DNA of 64,000 nucleotides from Dyadobacter bucti (GTDB taxonomy: Bacteria > Bacteroidota > Bacteroidia > Cytophagales > Spirosomataceae), in contig NZ_SWFP01000005.1 of assembly GCF_005869225.1 (NCBI RefSeq), forward strand, positions 372,001 to 436,000. The letters are read 5' to 3'. This document shows positions 1 to 8,431 of this stretch, piece by piece. Under the pieces are notes generated by a model. It saw only the letters and a list, made by a program, of their open reading frames with translations, had not been told where the DNA came from and did no database searches. Each line of letters starts with the position of its first letter. The first letter of the stretch is position 1. The translations under genes were made by a program, and so were the position numbers.

Positions 1-2027
1 GAGAGGAAATCGTAACTGTTATAGATGGTAATGGATTTATTTACCGGCTTTAATGTGTCGGCCGTCTCGAATTTAACATACTGGTAAACCTTCTTTACCT
101 CGCTCAACTCCGGCTGGGGAACACGGTCGGGATTAACCAGGCCGTCGCCAGCATTGCCGCCGTCAATCTTATTGAAATAATCCCAATAAGGCGTACCATC
201 CGGGCGTTTGAGCCGTAATCCCTGGTCCACCCAATCCCAGATAAACCCGCCTTGCATCGTCGGATATTTTTCAATGACATCCCAGTATTCTTTCAGGTTA
301 CCCAGGCTGTTCCCCATTCCATGCGCATATTCGCATAGGATAAGTGGTCTTGTTTTGTCCTTTTTCACCAGCTCAATCATATCTTTTGTGGCTGGGTACA
401 TCACCGACATGATATCGAAACTGTTCAATGAAGAAGGCTGATAATCTTTTCTTCCCTCATAATGGATCGGTCGGGTAGGGTCGGCGAGGCGGATGAAATC
501 AGCCATGGCTTTGAAATTTTCTCCCATACTCGATTCATTTCCCAATGACCATATAATCACCGACGGATGGTTTTTGTCTCTTTCAACCATCGCATTTCCT
601 CTTGCCAGGAAGGCGGGTTTCCAAAGCGGATTGTCGGCCAGAATAATATTTCTGCTCCATAGTTCGTGGCTTTCAATATTAGCCTCGTCCATAACATAAA
701 GACCATATTGATTGCATAAGTCATACCATTCAGGATCATTCGGGTAATGTGAAGTGCGGACGGCGTTGATGTTGTGCTGTTTCATCAATATGATATCCCT
801 GACCATGGTTTCCCGGCTGATAACACGGCCGGTTTCGGGGTCGAATTCATGGCGGTTTACGCCTTTGATGGTGACCGCTTTTCCATTCACGAGCAACTGT
901 CCACCTTTCACTTTTACATCGCGGAACCCGACTTTCTGGCTCACTGCTTCCAGGACTTTCCCGTCGGAATTCATAAGCTGAATCGTGAGCGTGTACAGAT
1001 AGGGGCTCTCAGCGCTCCATTTGATGGGGTCTGTGACCGGCATATCCAGTCTTACTGCTGCTTCCTTACCGGGCGTAAGCGTACCGACCATCTGACTTGC
1101 CGGCGGCGCAGCCACAATTTTGTTCGCATCATAAAGTGTGAACAATACCTGATGCGCTTGGATGTTTTCCTGATTATAGTTTTTTACAAAAGCACTTAGT
1201 TTCAAAGTGGCGTTCTGGTAGCTGCCGTCAAGATTGGTACGCACTGAAAAATCAGTGAGCATTACTTTGGGCAAAATACGGAGGTTTACATTGCGGAAAA
1301 TGCCGGATAGCCGCCAGAAATCCTGGTCTTCCAAATAGCTTCCGTCAGACCAGTTGATCACTTCCACAGCCAGATGGTTCACACCAGGTTTCACATCTTC
1401 GGTTATGTTAAATTCAAAAGGCGTCATACCATCTTCATGGTAACCAACGGCAACCCCGTTTACCCATACATAACAGGCTGATTGAACCCCTTCAAACCGA
1501 AGAAAAACGACTTTATCCTTTACATGATCTGAAACCGTGAAAGTAGTGCGGTACATACCGACCGCATTTGTATCTGCATCAATTCGGGGGGGATTGGCCT
1601 TAAAAGGATGTTTGATGTTGCTGAAAACCGGTTTATCGTATGATCGGCCTTCTTTTGCCGCCACAACCTGCCAGTTTGATGGAACCGGAATGTTATCCCA
1701 ATTGGCATCAGAAAGTCCGGGATCAAAAAAATTAAGCTGGGCTTTGGAAGGATGCGACGCCCATTTGAATTTCCAGGTACCATTCAGCGAAGTGACCAAT
1801 GCTTTTTCCTTGTCGGCAAGCAAAGCACTTTTTTCATCGGGATAGGGCGTGAATGTAGCGGAAGGTTTTTCGGTATTGATACTGATAACCTGCGGATCCT
1901 GCCATTCAGGCATATTCTGCGCGCGAAGAGCAACCTGATTTGAACCAAAAATGATACAAAAGGTCAGAGCCCGAAAAATAGCCAGTCGGCGTACATCATT
2001 AGTCAGGCGGTAAAAATCTTTGCTCAT
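1..2027 (-). CDS. lacZ: Beta-galactosidase, glycoside hydrolase family 2 (3'-truncated by window edge)
   Basis: The reading frame is open from an ATG at 2027 to the left edge, so the C-terminal part is missing. The N-terminus has a hydrophobic stretch ending in ALRAQ, consistent with export. The GH2 order is visible: sugar-binding jelly-roll domain, immunoglobulin-like domain, then TIM barrel. The acid/base glutamate lies in WSLGNESS (codon 534-536) and the nucleophile in ILCEYAHGMGNS (codon 330-332). The visible 675 residues fit a LacZ-type enzyme of about 1000-1100 aa that hydrolyses terminal beta-galactosides. The gene is divergent from coaX. The family is secure; the natural substrate is inferred. 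Confidence 0.93.
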   Translation of the reverse strand, partial: MSKDFYRLTNDVRRLAIFRALTFCIIFGSNQVALRAQNMPEWQDPQVISINTEKPSATFTPYPDEKSALLADKEKALVTSLNGTWKFKWASHPSKAQLNFFDPGLSDANWDNIPVPSNWQVVAAKEGRSYDKPVFSNIKHPFKANPPRIDADTNAVGMYRTTFTVSDHVKDKVVFLRFEGVQSACYVWVNGVAVGYHEDGMTPFEFNITEDVKPGVNHLAVEVINWSDGSYLEDQDFWRLSGIFRNVNLRILPKVMLTDFSVRTNLDGSYQNATLKLSAFVKNYNQENIQAHQVLFTLYDANKIVAAPPASQMVGTLTPGKEAAVRLDMPVTDPIKWSAESPYLYTLTIQLMNSDGKVLEAVSQKVGFRDVKVKGGQLLVNGKAVTIKGVNRHEFDPETGRVISRETMVRDIILMKQHNINAVRTSHYPNDPEWYDLCNQYGLYVMDEANIESHELWSRNIILADNPLWKPAFLARGNAMVERDKNHPSVIIWSLGNESSMGENFKAMADFIRLADPTRPIHYEGRKDYQPSSLNSFDIMSVMYPATKDMIELVKKDKTRPLILCEYAHGMGNSLGNLKEYWDVIEKYPTMQGGFIWDWVDQGLRLKRPDGTPYWDYFNKIDGGNAGDGLVNPDRVPQPELSEVKKVYQYVKFETADTLKPVNKSITIYNSYDFL

Positions 2028-2173
2028 TTAAAGTTTCAGCAGGTTAGGGTAAGGCTATTCAATATTTTGTTAAAATTATATATTATCAAAAAGAAAAGGA
2101 TGTGAAATGAATAAGCGGTAAACTTTTATTTGAATAATGTCTTAATTTGTCTTTGAATGTAAATACAGAATTT

Positions 2174-2950
2174 ATGCTTTTAGCCGTCGATGTAGGCAAT
2201 ACGGATACTGTTTTTGGATTGTATGAATCAGGAGAATGGGAACATTTATGGCGGATGAGGTCTCTTCCGCAGGAAAGTGAAGCACATTATGAATCCCGGC
2301 TCAGGTTACATTTTCTGGAAGCAGGGCTTTGGTTCGGCGATGTGGAAACGGTTGTGATGAGCAGCGTGGTACCTGCTTTGTCGCCAATTATCCAACGGGT
2401 GCTCAGGTCACTCTTCGGAGAGGACATTGTTGTGGTAGGGCCTGATTCTTACCCGGAACTCGAAATAGCCATTGACCATCCGCATGAAATCGGCGCCGAC
2501 CTGATCGCAAACGCTGCGGCGGTTATGAACCGTTACCATGAGAATTGCGTGATCGTCGATTTTGGTACTGCACTTACATTCACAACGGTTTCCCGCGAAG
2601 GCAAGATTCTCGGTGTCGCAATATTGCCGGGACTGCTCACTGCTGTGAAAGCACTTTTCGCCAATACCGCTCAACTTCCGGAAGTCCCGCTCGTGCTGCC
2701 TTCTACTGCGATCGGCCGGAATACTACCCAGTCTATCCAGGCAGGAATTCTTTTGGGATATGAAGGGTTGGCAAAATCGCTGCTGCAAAGGATCAGAACC
2801 GAGCTTGGCGGCGAATGTATAGCAGTAGCAACGGGGGGCTTAGCTTCTATTATTGAGACACTTCAGGATGAATTCGTAGAAATTGATATGCAGCTCACCC
2901 TCGACGGGCTGCGGATTATCGGAGAAAGTGTGAGGGCAAAAGAAGTTTGA
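2174..2950 (+). CDS. coaX: Type III pantothenate kinase
   Basis: Phosphorylates pantothenate, the first committed step of coenzyme A synthesis, in the cytoplasm. The protein opens with MLLAVDVGNTDTVFG, the phosphate-binding motif of the ASKHA fold that starts nearly all CoaX proteins. It continues with GADLIANAAA and VDFGTALTFTTV, and has GILPGL-type and ATGGLA motifs later. A TTG at 2147 would add nine residues, but the ATG at 2174 puts the motif at the N-terminus and gives 258 aa, the usual family length. Transcribed divergently from lacZ, apparently monocistronic. Confidence 0.95.
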   Translation: MLLAVDVGNTDTVFGLYESGEWEHLWRMRSLPQESEAHYESRLRLHFLEAGLWFGDVETVVMSSVVPALSPIIQRVLRSLFGEDIVVVGPDSYPELEIAIDHPHEIGADLIANAAAVMNRYHENCVIVDFGTALTFTTVSREGKILGVAILPGLLTAVKALFANTAQLPEVPLVLPSTAIGRNTTQSIQAGILLGYEGLAKSLLQRIRTELGGECIAVATGGLASIIETLQDEFVEIDMQLTLDGLRIIGESVRAKEV

Positions 2951-2955
2951 TAAGT

Positions 2956-3363
2956 TCATCCCGAATACTTTCTGAAATCTCCGTCTGGAATTAAATCCAA
3001 GCCTTCCAGCGACTGATTGTAGAGATATGCCCAGCAGGAAACGACCGACCCGTCCGTCAGCGTGACGGGCACGGTCCTGCGCAGGTAGAGACTGGCGTTT
3101 TCGTCTGCCAATACATCTTCATATTCGTCCAGTTCTTTCCATAAGTTGTTTTCCCCGAACAACTGATATACTTCTCCATACACCCTGGAAGCAGTTTTTT
3201 CATCATATACCGCTCCCGGATACCAGCTGATTTTATATAACCTCCCGTGGAAATATCCGTGACCTTTCAATTCAGAATGCGCACGTAAATGTTCCGCAAA
3301 GGGGTTGTCAAAGCTTTGCATCAGCGTACCATAAGTGAAGAGAAATTCCGACGTATTTTTCAT
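2956..3363 (-). CDS. Gamma-glutamylcyclotransferase-like (GGCT/AIG2) family protein
   Basis: A 135-aa protein with the family hallmark FTYGTLM near residue 10, the GRLY strand and the acidic DEYE segment that holds the catalytic glutamate in this fold. Members act on gamma-glutamyl or gamma-glutamylamine compounds, releasing 5-oxoproline; the substrate here cannot be read from the sequence. Convergent with coaX, with only 5 bp between the stop codons. No signal peptide, so cytoplasmic. Confidence 0.85.
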   Translation of the reverse strand: MKNTSEFLFTYGTLMQSFDNPFAEHLRAHSELKGHGYFHGRLYKISWYPGAVYDEKTASRVYGEVYQLFGENNLWKELDEYEDVLADENASLYLRRTVPVTLTDGSVVSCWAYLYNQSLEGLDLIPDGDFRKYSG

Positions 3364-3514
3364 AGAGCCCTATTGTACCGGCACCATTTTTCCTGGAATA
3401 GCATTTTAGAATTTTTCAATTGTAAAATATAATCGTACGGTTCTGGTTATATTTAAAAGTGGTATTTTTCTTATATTTACAAGTAAAGCTTTTCATTCCT
3501 ACTAATATACAGTT

Positions 3515-4975
3515 ATGTACGAAAAGAACCTTGGGACTAAACAAAAAGCGTTAAGGATCAATCTGGATCGCCGGATTTATGGCTCTTTTGCGGAAATAGG
3601 GGCGGGTCAGGAAACTGCGGCGTACTTTTTCAAGGCAGGCGGAGCGTCCGGAACCGTCGCCAAAACCATGTCAGCTTATGATATGACTTTCAGCGATGCG
3701 ATATATGGAACGGAAGAGGGAGGACGGTATGTGGTGGAGTCCCGGCTGATGAAAATGCTGAACCGGGAATACAATCTGGTAGAAAAGCGGCTTTCGGAAA
3801 AGCGGGGAGATGACAGCCAGTTTTTTGCATTTGCCAATACAGTTGTTGCACTTAACTTTCAGAAAACCAATGAGTCGCATGGGTGGATCGGGTTGCAGTT
3901 TCAGCTAACCCCCATGGGGCCGACCAATTATGTCGTGATCCACGTACGTATGCGGGACGATGAAAATATCCTTCAGCAGCAGGCTTTGGGTATTATCGGG
4001 GTTAATCTCATGTACGGATGTTTTTTTTACTATAAATCGCCCGAAGTACTGCTTTTGTCGCTGATGGACGATCTGACATCCGACCGGATCGAGATCGACA
4101 TGGTTCGTTTCAGCGGACCTGATTTTCATAAAGTGGACAACAGGCTCATGAGTCTCCGCCTTGTGAAAAACGGATTTACAGATGCGGCTTTGTTTGGGGC
4201 GGATGGAGGTGTTTTACAACCGTCGGAAGCCTTGTATAAAAAACACATTCTGATGATGCGTGGGCGGCTGCGCCCAATCACCAATGTCCATATCGACCTA
4301 ATCAGCAATGGTCAGAAGCAATTCCTGGCCGAGCCGGACGTGGATGAATCGAAAGTAGTACTGATTTCTGAGCTGACACTTCACAACCTCAAAGGAGGCG
4401 ACAGGGACATTGATGAAAAGGATTTCCTTGACCGTGTCGATATCCTTTGTTCACTCGGGCATATGGTGATGATATCCAATCACCATGAATATTATCGTCT
4501 GGTGGCGTATCTTTCCAGGCTTACCAAACTAAAAGCGGGACTGTTGCTGGGAAGCCCGAGCCTGCAGGATATTTTTGAGGAAAAACATTACGAGTTTCTT
4601 CAGGGAGGAATTCTGGAATCGTTTGCAACGCTGTTTAGCCGTAAGGTTAAATTGTACATTTATCCTACGTTACAGCCCGACGGGTCGGTGTATAGTTGTG
4701 AAAATTTTGTGGTTCCTGACCATTTGCGCCCATTGTTCCAGTATCTGATCATCAACGATAAAATCGAAGATATCCGGAATTACAATAAGGAACACATGCA
4801 CATTACGACAGATAGCGTGCTGGAAAAAATAAAAAGGGGGGAACCCGGTTGGGAAACGCTTGTACCGGAAAACGTAGCAAAAATTATCAAAGAAAAATCG
4901 CTTTTTGGCCTTCCCAACGAGAAGAATTATGTAAATACGATCAAGCAGATCCACCAGGCGGTGGGCAATCTGTGA
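3515..4975 (+). CDS. Conserved uncharacterised cytoplasmic protein (family often mislabelled TonB-dependent receptor)
   Basis: 486 aa, starting MYEKNLGTKQKALRINLDRR. There is no signal peptide, no TonB box, no plug and no beta-barrel periodicity. I recall relatives with the same highly conserved N-terminal region (around FAEIGAGQETA and FKAGGASGT) being deposited as TonB-dependent receptor or nicotinate-nucleotide adenylyltransferase. Nothing here supports either label. The protein looks soluble, with alternating alpha/beta segments and a lysine-rich C-terminal helix. It stands alone between gene-free flanks. No function is assigned. Confidence 0.85.
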   Translation: MYEKNLGTKQKALRINLDRRIYGSFAEIGAGQETAAYFFKAGGASGTVAKTMSAYDMTFSDAIYGTEEGGRYVVESRLMKMLNREYNLVEKRLSEKRGDDSQFFAFANTVVALNFQKTNESHGWIGLQFQLTPMGPTNYVVIHVRMRDDENILQQQALGIIGVNLMYGCFFYYKSPEVLLLSLMDDLTSDRIEIDMVRFSGPDFHKVDNRLMSLRLVKNGFTDAALFGADGGVLQPSEALYKKHILMMRGRLRPITNVHIDLISNGQKQFLAEPDVDESKVVLISELTLHNLKGGDRDIDEKDFLDRVDILCSLGHMVMISNHHEYYRLVAYLSRLTKLKAGLLLGSPSLQDIFEEKHYEFLQGGILESFATLFSRKVKLYIYPTLQPDGSVYSCENFVVPDHLRPLFQYLIINDKIEDIRNYNKEHMHITTDSVLEKIKRGEPGWETLVPENVAKIIKEKSLFGLPNEKNYVNTIKQIHQAVGNL

Positions 4976-4987
4976 TAGTTTTTTTGA

Positions 4988-5057
4988 TGCCACGGATGCA
5001 CGGATTTACACGAATTGGAGTTTGAACGCATTCGTGAAAATTGGTGCATCCGTGGCA
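4988..5057. repeat. Palindromic dispersed repeat, copy A
   Basis: Two 28-nt arms (4988-5015 and 5030-5057) form an imperfect inverted repeat. They start TGCCACGGATGCA and end ACGAAT, around a 14-nt tip. A related element with 28-nt arms of the same outline lies at 38575-38664. Both are intergenic, as expected for REP-like elements. Confidence 0.75.
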
Positions 5058-5126
5058 TTTTTGTGTACTAAAAGTGAATTTAATAGTAGTCCGGCCTGAT
5101 TTCGAGCTTTTGTTCTATAAAAGTTC

Positions 5127-6449
5127 ATGGCATCTGTTCTTTCCCCTCCCACCACATTTTTTGGACGACTCCGATATCTGGGCCCCGGATTTATTCTTTC
5201 GGCAGCGATTGTAGGCTCCGGTGAGCTCATAGCCACTACGGCTCTCGGTGCGACTGCCGGTTTTGTGATGTTCTGGATCATCTTGCTGAGTTGTCTGGTA
5301 AAAGTAGCATTACAGCTTGAATTTGGTAAAAATGCTATTTATACCGGCACCTTTATGATGCATAATTTCAATCGGCTGCCTGGGTTGCGTTTGGGAAAAA
5401 CACACTGGAGCATCTGGTTGTGGTTATCGTTGCAAGGGCTGAAACTACTACAGGTAGGAGGGATCGTCGGCGGAGTGGCGATTGTGTTAAATATGGCCTG
5501 GCCGGGAATTTCTGTGAATGTCTGGGCCATAGCTTCCGTTATGATCACATCGTTTCTGGTGTATCGCGGACATTATGGGCCGGTTGAAAAAGGATCGCTG
5601 GTGATGATCATGCTTTTTACCGCAGTGATTTTGATTTCGCTGGCATTGCTTCAAGGCACTCAATATGCCATTCATTGGGAACAGGTAAAGTCCGGCCTTC
5701 AGTTTTCGCTTCCCGCCGGAATGGTCGCAATAGCTTTTGGGGCTTTCGGAATAACCGGCGTAGGCGGGGACGAGATCATGTATTACAATTATTGGTGCAT
5801 TGAAAAAGGTTATGCTACCTATACAGGCCCCAATGACGGGACCGCGGAATGGGACGCACGGGCCAAGGGCTGGTTCAAAGTGATGTACCTGGATGCACTC
5901 CTTTCCATGGTGGTTTATACCATTGTTACAGCTGCATTTTATCTGCTGGGCGCAGCAGTTTTACATAGTTCGGGAAGTGTTCCTGAAGGTTATCAGATGA
6001 TTGAGGTGCTTTCAAAAATATTCACCGAAACGCTCGGGCCCTGGGCTAAAAACCTGTTTCTCGTCGGTGCGTTTTTTGTTTTGTACTCCACTTTGTTTAC
6101 AGCCACTGCAAGCTGGGCGAGGGTATGGGGAGACGCATTCGGAGAACTTGGCTGGATGGGATTTGATACAGCCGAACGTCAGCGTAAAACTATCGGCATA
6201 CTTTCCTGGATATTGCCCGCAGTCTGGTGTATCCTGTTTTTGTTCTTGCAATCACCCGTGATGATGGTCATACTGGGCGGTATTGCCACTTCGGTATTGT
6301 TGCTGCTTGTCGTCTATGTTTCGCTGGTTTTCAGGTATCGTGAACTGCCCAAATCGCTTTCACCTTCGGTTGCTTATGATGTATTTTTCTGGATTAGCGT
6401 GATCTCGATCCTGATGGTGAGCGGCTATGGTGTCTGGCAGATTTTGTAA
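5127..6449 (+). CDS. Nramp-like membrane transporter lacking the canonical metal-site motifs
   Basis: 440 aa with about eleven hydrophobic helices and overall Nramp/SLC11 organisation, starting near LGPGFILSAAIVGSGE. In classical Mn/Fe Nramp proteins helix 1 carries DPGN and helix 6 MPH. Here the corresponding segments read GSGE and GVGGDEIMYY, so the usual Asp/Asn/Met metal ligands are absent and acidic residues are introduced. This matches divergent Nramp-related branches whose substrate may be Mg2+, another ion or unknown. The ATG at 5127 is the first in frame. Monocistronic. Confidence 0.85.
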   Translation: MASVLSPPTTFFGRLRYLGPGFILSAAIVGSGELIATTALGATAGFVMFWIILLSCLVKVALQLEFGKNAIYTGTFMMHNFNRLPGLRLGKTHWSIWLWLSLQGLKLLQVGGIVGGVAIVLNMAWPGISVNVWAIASVMITSFLVYRGHYGPVEKGSLVMIMLFTAVILISLALLQGTQYAIHWEQVKSGLQFSLPAGMVAIAFGAFGITGVGGDEIMYYNYWCIEKGYATYTGPNDGTAEWDARAKGWFKVMYLDALLSMVVYTIVTAAFYLLGAAVLHSSGSVPEGYQMIEVLSKIFTETLGPWAKNLFLVGAFFVLYSTLFTATASWARVWGDAFGELGWMGFDTAERQRKTIGILSWILPAVWCILFLFLQSPVMMVILGGIATSVLLLLVVYVSLVFRYRELPKSLSPSVAYDVFFWISVISILMVSGYGVWQIL

Positions 6450-6587
6450 CCTGTGTTACGATTTAATATTGAAGGGAGTAGTACTTTTTGGAAATAATGA
6501 GGTAAGGGAATATATAATTTACATTGTCTAACTGATTGCAAACCAAAGCAGTCGTTCACAAAGACCAATATCCTAAATCAATATTGT

Positions 6588-7895
6588 ATGAAAAAAGAGA
6601 ATGACGTTTCCAGGCGTGACTTTATCAAAAATTCCGCCGGCGCAGCTGTTGCCATTTCTATTCCTTCAATCATTACGGCATCTGCTTTTGGTGCAAACGA
6701 CCGCGTGCGGGTAGCCGTTCTTGGTGTCAATGGCCGGGGAAAGGATCATATCAAAGGATTTTCTAATTTAAGCAATGTGGAGGTGGCCACTTTGTGCGAT
6801 CCTGATAACAACATTGTGCAGCAAAGGGCAAAAGAATTTGAAGAGAAATACAGTAAGAAAGTAAAAACTGAAAATGACCTCCGGAAAGTTTTTGAGGATA
6901 AATCGATTGATGCGGTCAGCATTGCAACACCAAACCACTGGCATGCGCTGGCGGCAATCTGGGCCTGCCAGGCTGGTAAGGATGTATATGTAGAAAAACC
7001 GGGCTCACATAACCTGCATGAAGGCCGGAAATTGGTAGAGGCGGCTAATAAATATAAGCGGGTTGTTCAGCATGGTGTTCAGTTGCGGAGTTCCGAAGCG
7101 TTGAAAGAAGCGGTGAAACACCTGCGCGACGGACTGATCGGCAACGTATATATGGCGCGCGGGCTGGTGTATAAGTGGCGTCCGGATATTGGTGACAAAG
7201 GAACCGAAGCAATCCCGGAAGGATTGAATTACGATCTTTGGACAGGCCCTGCTGAAATGAAACGTTTTTCCAAAAACTATGTGCACTATGACTGGCACTG
7301 GCACTGGAATTACGGAAATGGTGATATTGGAAATCAGGGTATTCATGAAACCGACATGTGCATGTGGGGATTAGGGGTGGATACTTTCCCCGAGAAGATT
7401 ACTTCATCTGGAGGCAAATTCCTTTGGAACGATGCAAAAGAAACCCCGGAAGTGTTGACTTCATCTTTTATCTATCCGAAAGAGAAAAAAATCATTGAGT
7501 TCGAAGTACGCCCGTGGATGACAAATGAAGAAGGCGGCGTAGGAATTGGTAATATATTTTACGGCTCGGAAGGGTACATGGTTGTAAAGGGCTACGACTA
7601 CTATGAGACATTCCTCGGAAAGGAAAAGAAAGCTGGTCCAAGCCGGAAAGCCGGGGGAGACCATTATAAAAATTTCATTGATGCGGTCGTTGCAAAAGAT
7701 CCGAAGCTGTTAAACGGTCCAGTTGAAACTGCACATTTGTCGTCAGGACTGGCGCATCTTGGAAATATCGCTTATCGTACCGGGAGAGCTTTAACATTTG
7801 ATCCGGTCGCAGAGAAATTTGTTGGAGACGATGCAGCAAATGAATATTTGACAAGGAAGTACAGAGCGCCATATATGTTACCGGAAACTGTGTAG
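6588..7895 (+). CDS. Tat-exported Gfo/Idh/MocA-family oxidoreductase
   Basis: 435 aa. The N-terminus has a twin-arginine signal (SRRDFIKNSAGAA), so the folded protein is probably exported with its nicotinamide cofactor. A Rossmann segment follows (VRVAVLGVNGRG), then the family motif VEKPGSHN and a C-terminal substrate domain with HETDMCMWGLG. Members oxidise or reduce sugars, inositols and other polyols; in Bacteroidota such Tat-linked members often act in periplasmic glycan breakdown. No carbohydrate operon adjoins it, so the substrate is open. Confidence 0.9.
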   Translation: MKKENDVSRRDFIKNSAGAAVAISIPSIITASAFGANDRVRVAVLGVNGRGKDHIKGFSNLSNVEVATLCDPDNNIVQQRAKEFEEKYSKKVKTENDLRKVFEDKSIDAVSIATPNHWHALAAIWACQAGKDVYVEKPGSHNLHEGRKLVEAANKYKRVVQHGVQLRSSEALKEAVKHLRDGLIGNVYMARGLVYKWRPDIGDKGTEAIPEGLNYDLWTGPAEMKRFSKNYVHYDWHWHWNYGNGDIGNQGIHETDMCMWGLGVDTFPEKITSSGGKFLWNDAKETPEVLTSSFIYPKEKKIIEFEVRPWMTNEEGGVGIGNIFYGSEGYMVVKGYDYYETFLGKEKKAGPSRKAGGDHYKNFIDAVVAKDPKLLNGPVETAHLSSGLAHLGNIAYRTGRALTFDPVAEKFVGDDAANEYLTRKYRAPYMLPETV

Positions 7896-7913
7896 ATTAG
7901 GATTGCCCGATTG

Positions 7914-7943
7914 AATAGCCCCAATGGTCCGGGGTTATTTTTT
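7914..7943 (+). terminator. Rho-independent terminator after the oxidoreductase gene
   Basis: Stem AATAGCCCC / GGGGTTATT (one G-T pair) with an 8-nt loop, followed by a run of seven T. It lies 18 nt after the oxidoreductase stop and before the DUF5618 gene. Confidence 0.75.
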
Positions 7944-7971
7944 TAATTATATATTTGAGAAAAAAACACAC

Positions 7972-8343
7972 ATGGCATCATACCCTGAAATAGACCGGTA
8001 TCTGGCCAACGCCAGAGAGATTTTAAGTACCAAGGCGGGTAAGGACGGAAACGAATATCTTGATATAAAATATGTACAGATGGCATCGGGAACGGCTTAC
8101 AATGCTACTTTAATGATTGTAGATGAATATCTAAAAAAGAAAGAAGGGATTAAGTTTATCAAGCCAAAAAGTATCGACGATTATCGGATACGATTGCGAA
8201 AATATAATAAGACGCTTCTATCATACCTGAATGAAGCTTACGATACATTGCACTTGGCAGGGTATTATCATGGTACGCCCTCTGTGAGGACAATTAAGGG
8301 AGGACTTGGTGCAACTACGAAGATGCTGGCTATGATTGGATAA
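7972..8343 (+). CDS. DUF5618 family protein
   Basis: 123 aa, starting MASYPEIDRYLANAREIL. I recognise the DUF5618 pattern: a helical N-terminus, a KYVQMASGTAYNATLMIVDEYL segment and a Tyr/Leu-rich C-terminal helix. It resembles HEPN/HEPN-like helical bundles in general shape, but no catalytic R-x4-6-H motif is obvious. The ATG at 7972 is preferred over upstream starts that run into the terminator hairpin. Function unknown. Confidence 0.75.
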   Translation: MASYPEIDRYLANAREILSTKAGKDGNEYLDIKYVQMASGTAYNATLMIVDEYLKKKEGIKFIKPKSIDDYRIRLRKYNKTLLSYLNEAYDTLHLAGYYHGTPSVRTIKGGLGATTKMLAMIG

Positions 8344-8378
8344 AAGTCACGGTATTTCTGCCGGATATTATATACAAA

Positions 8379-8415
8379 AACCTGCGAAAGCATAAGCTTC
8401 CGCAGGTTTTTTATT
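8379..8415. terminator. Bidirectional terminator between DUF5618 gene and accC
   Basis: Stem CCTGCGAAAGC / GCTTCCGCAGG (one G-T pair), with A-rich sequence on one side and T-rich sequence on the other. It sits between convergent genes. Confidence 0.8.
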
Positions 8416-8431
8416 AAACAACAATATCAGA

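Noticed and set aside
774..1199. Plus-strand ORF of 141 codons opposite the beta-galactosidase
   Set aside because: Antisense shadow of a well-supported GH2 frame; no recognisable protein features.
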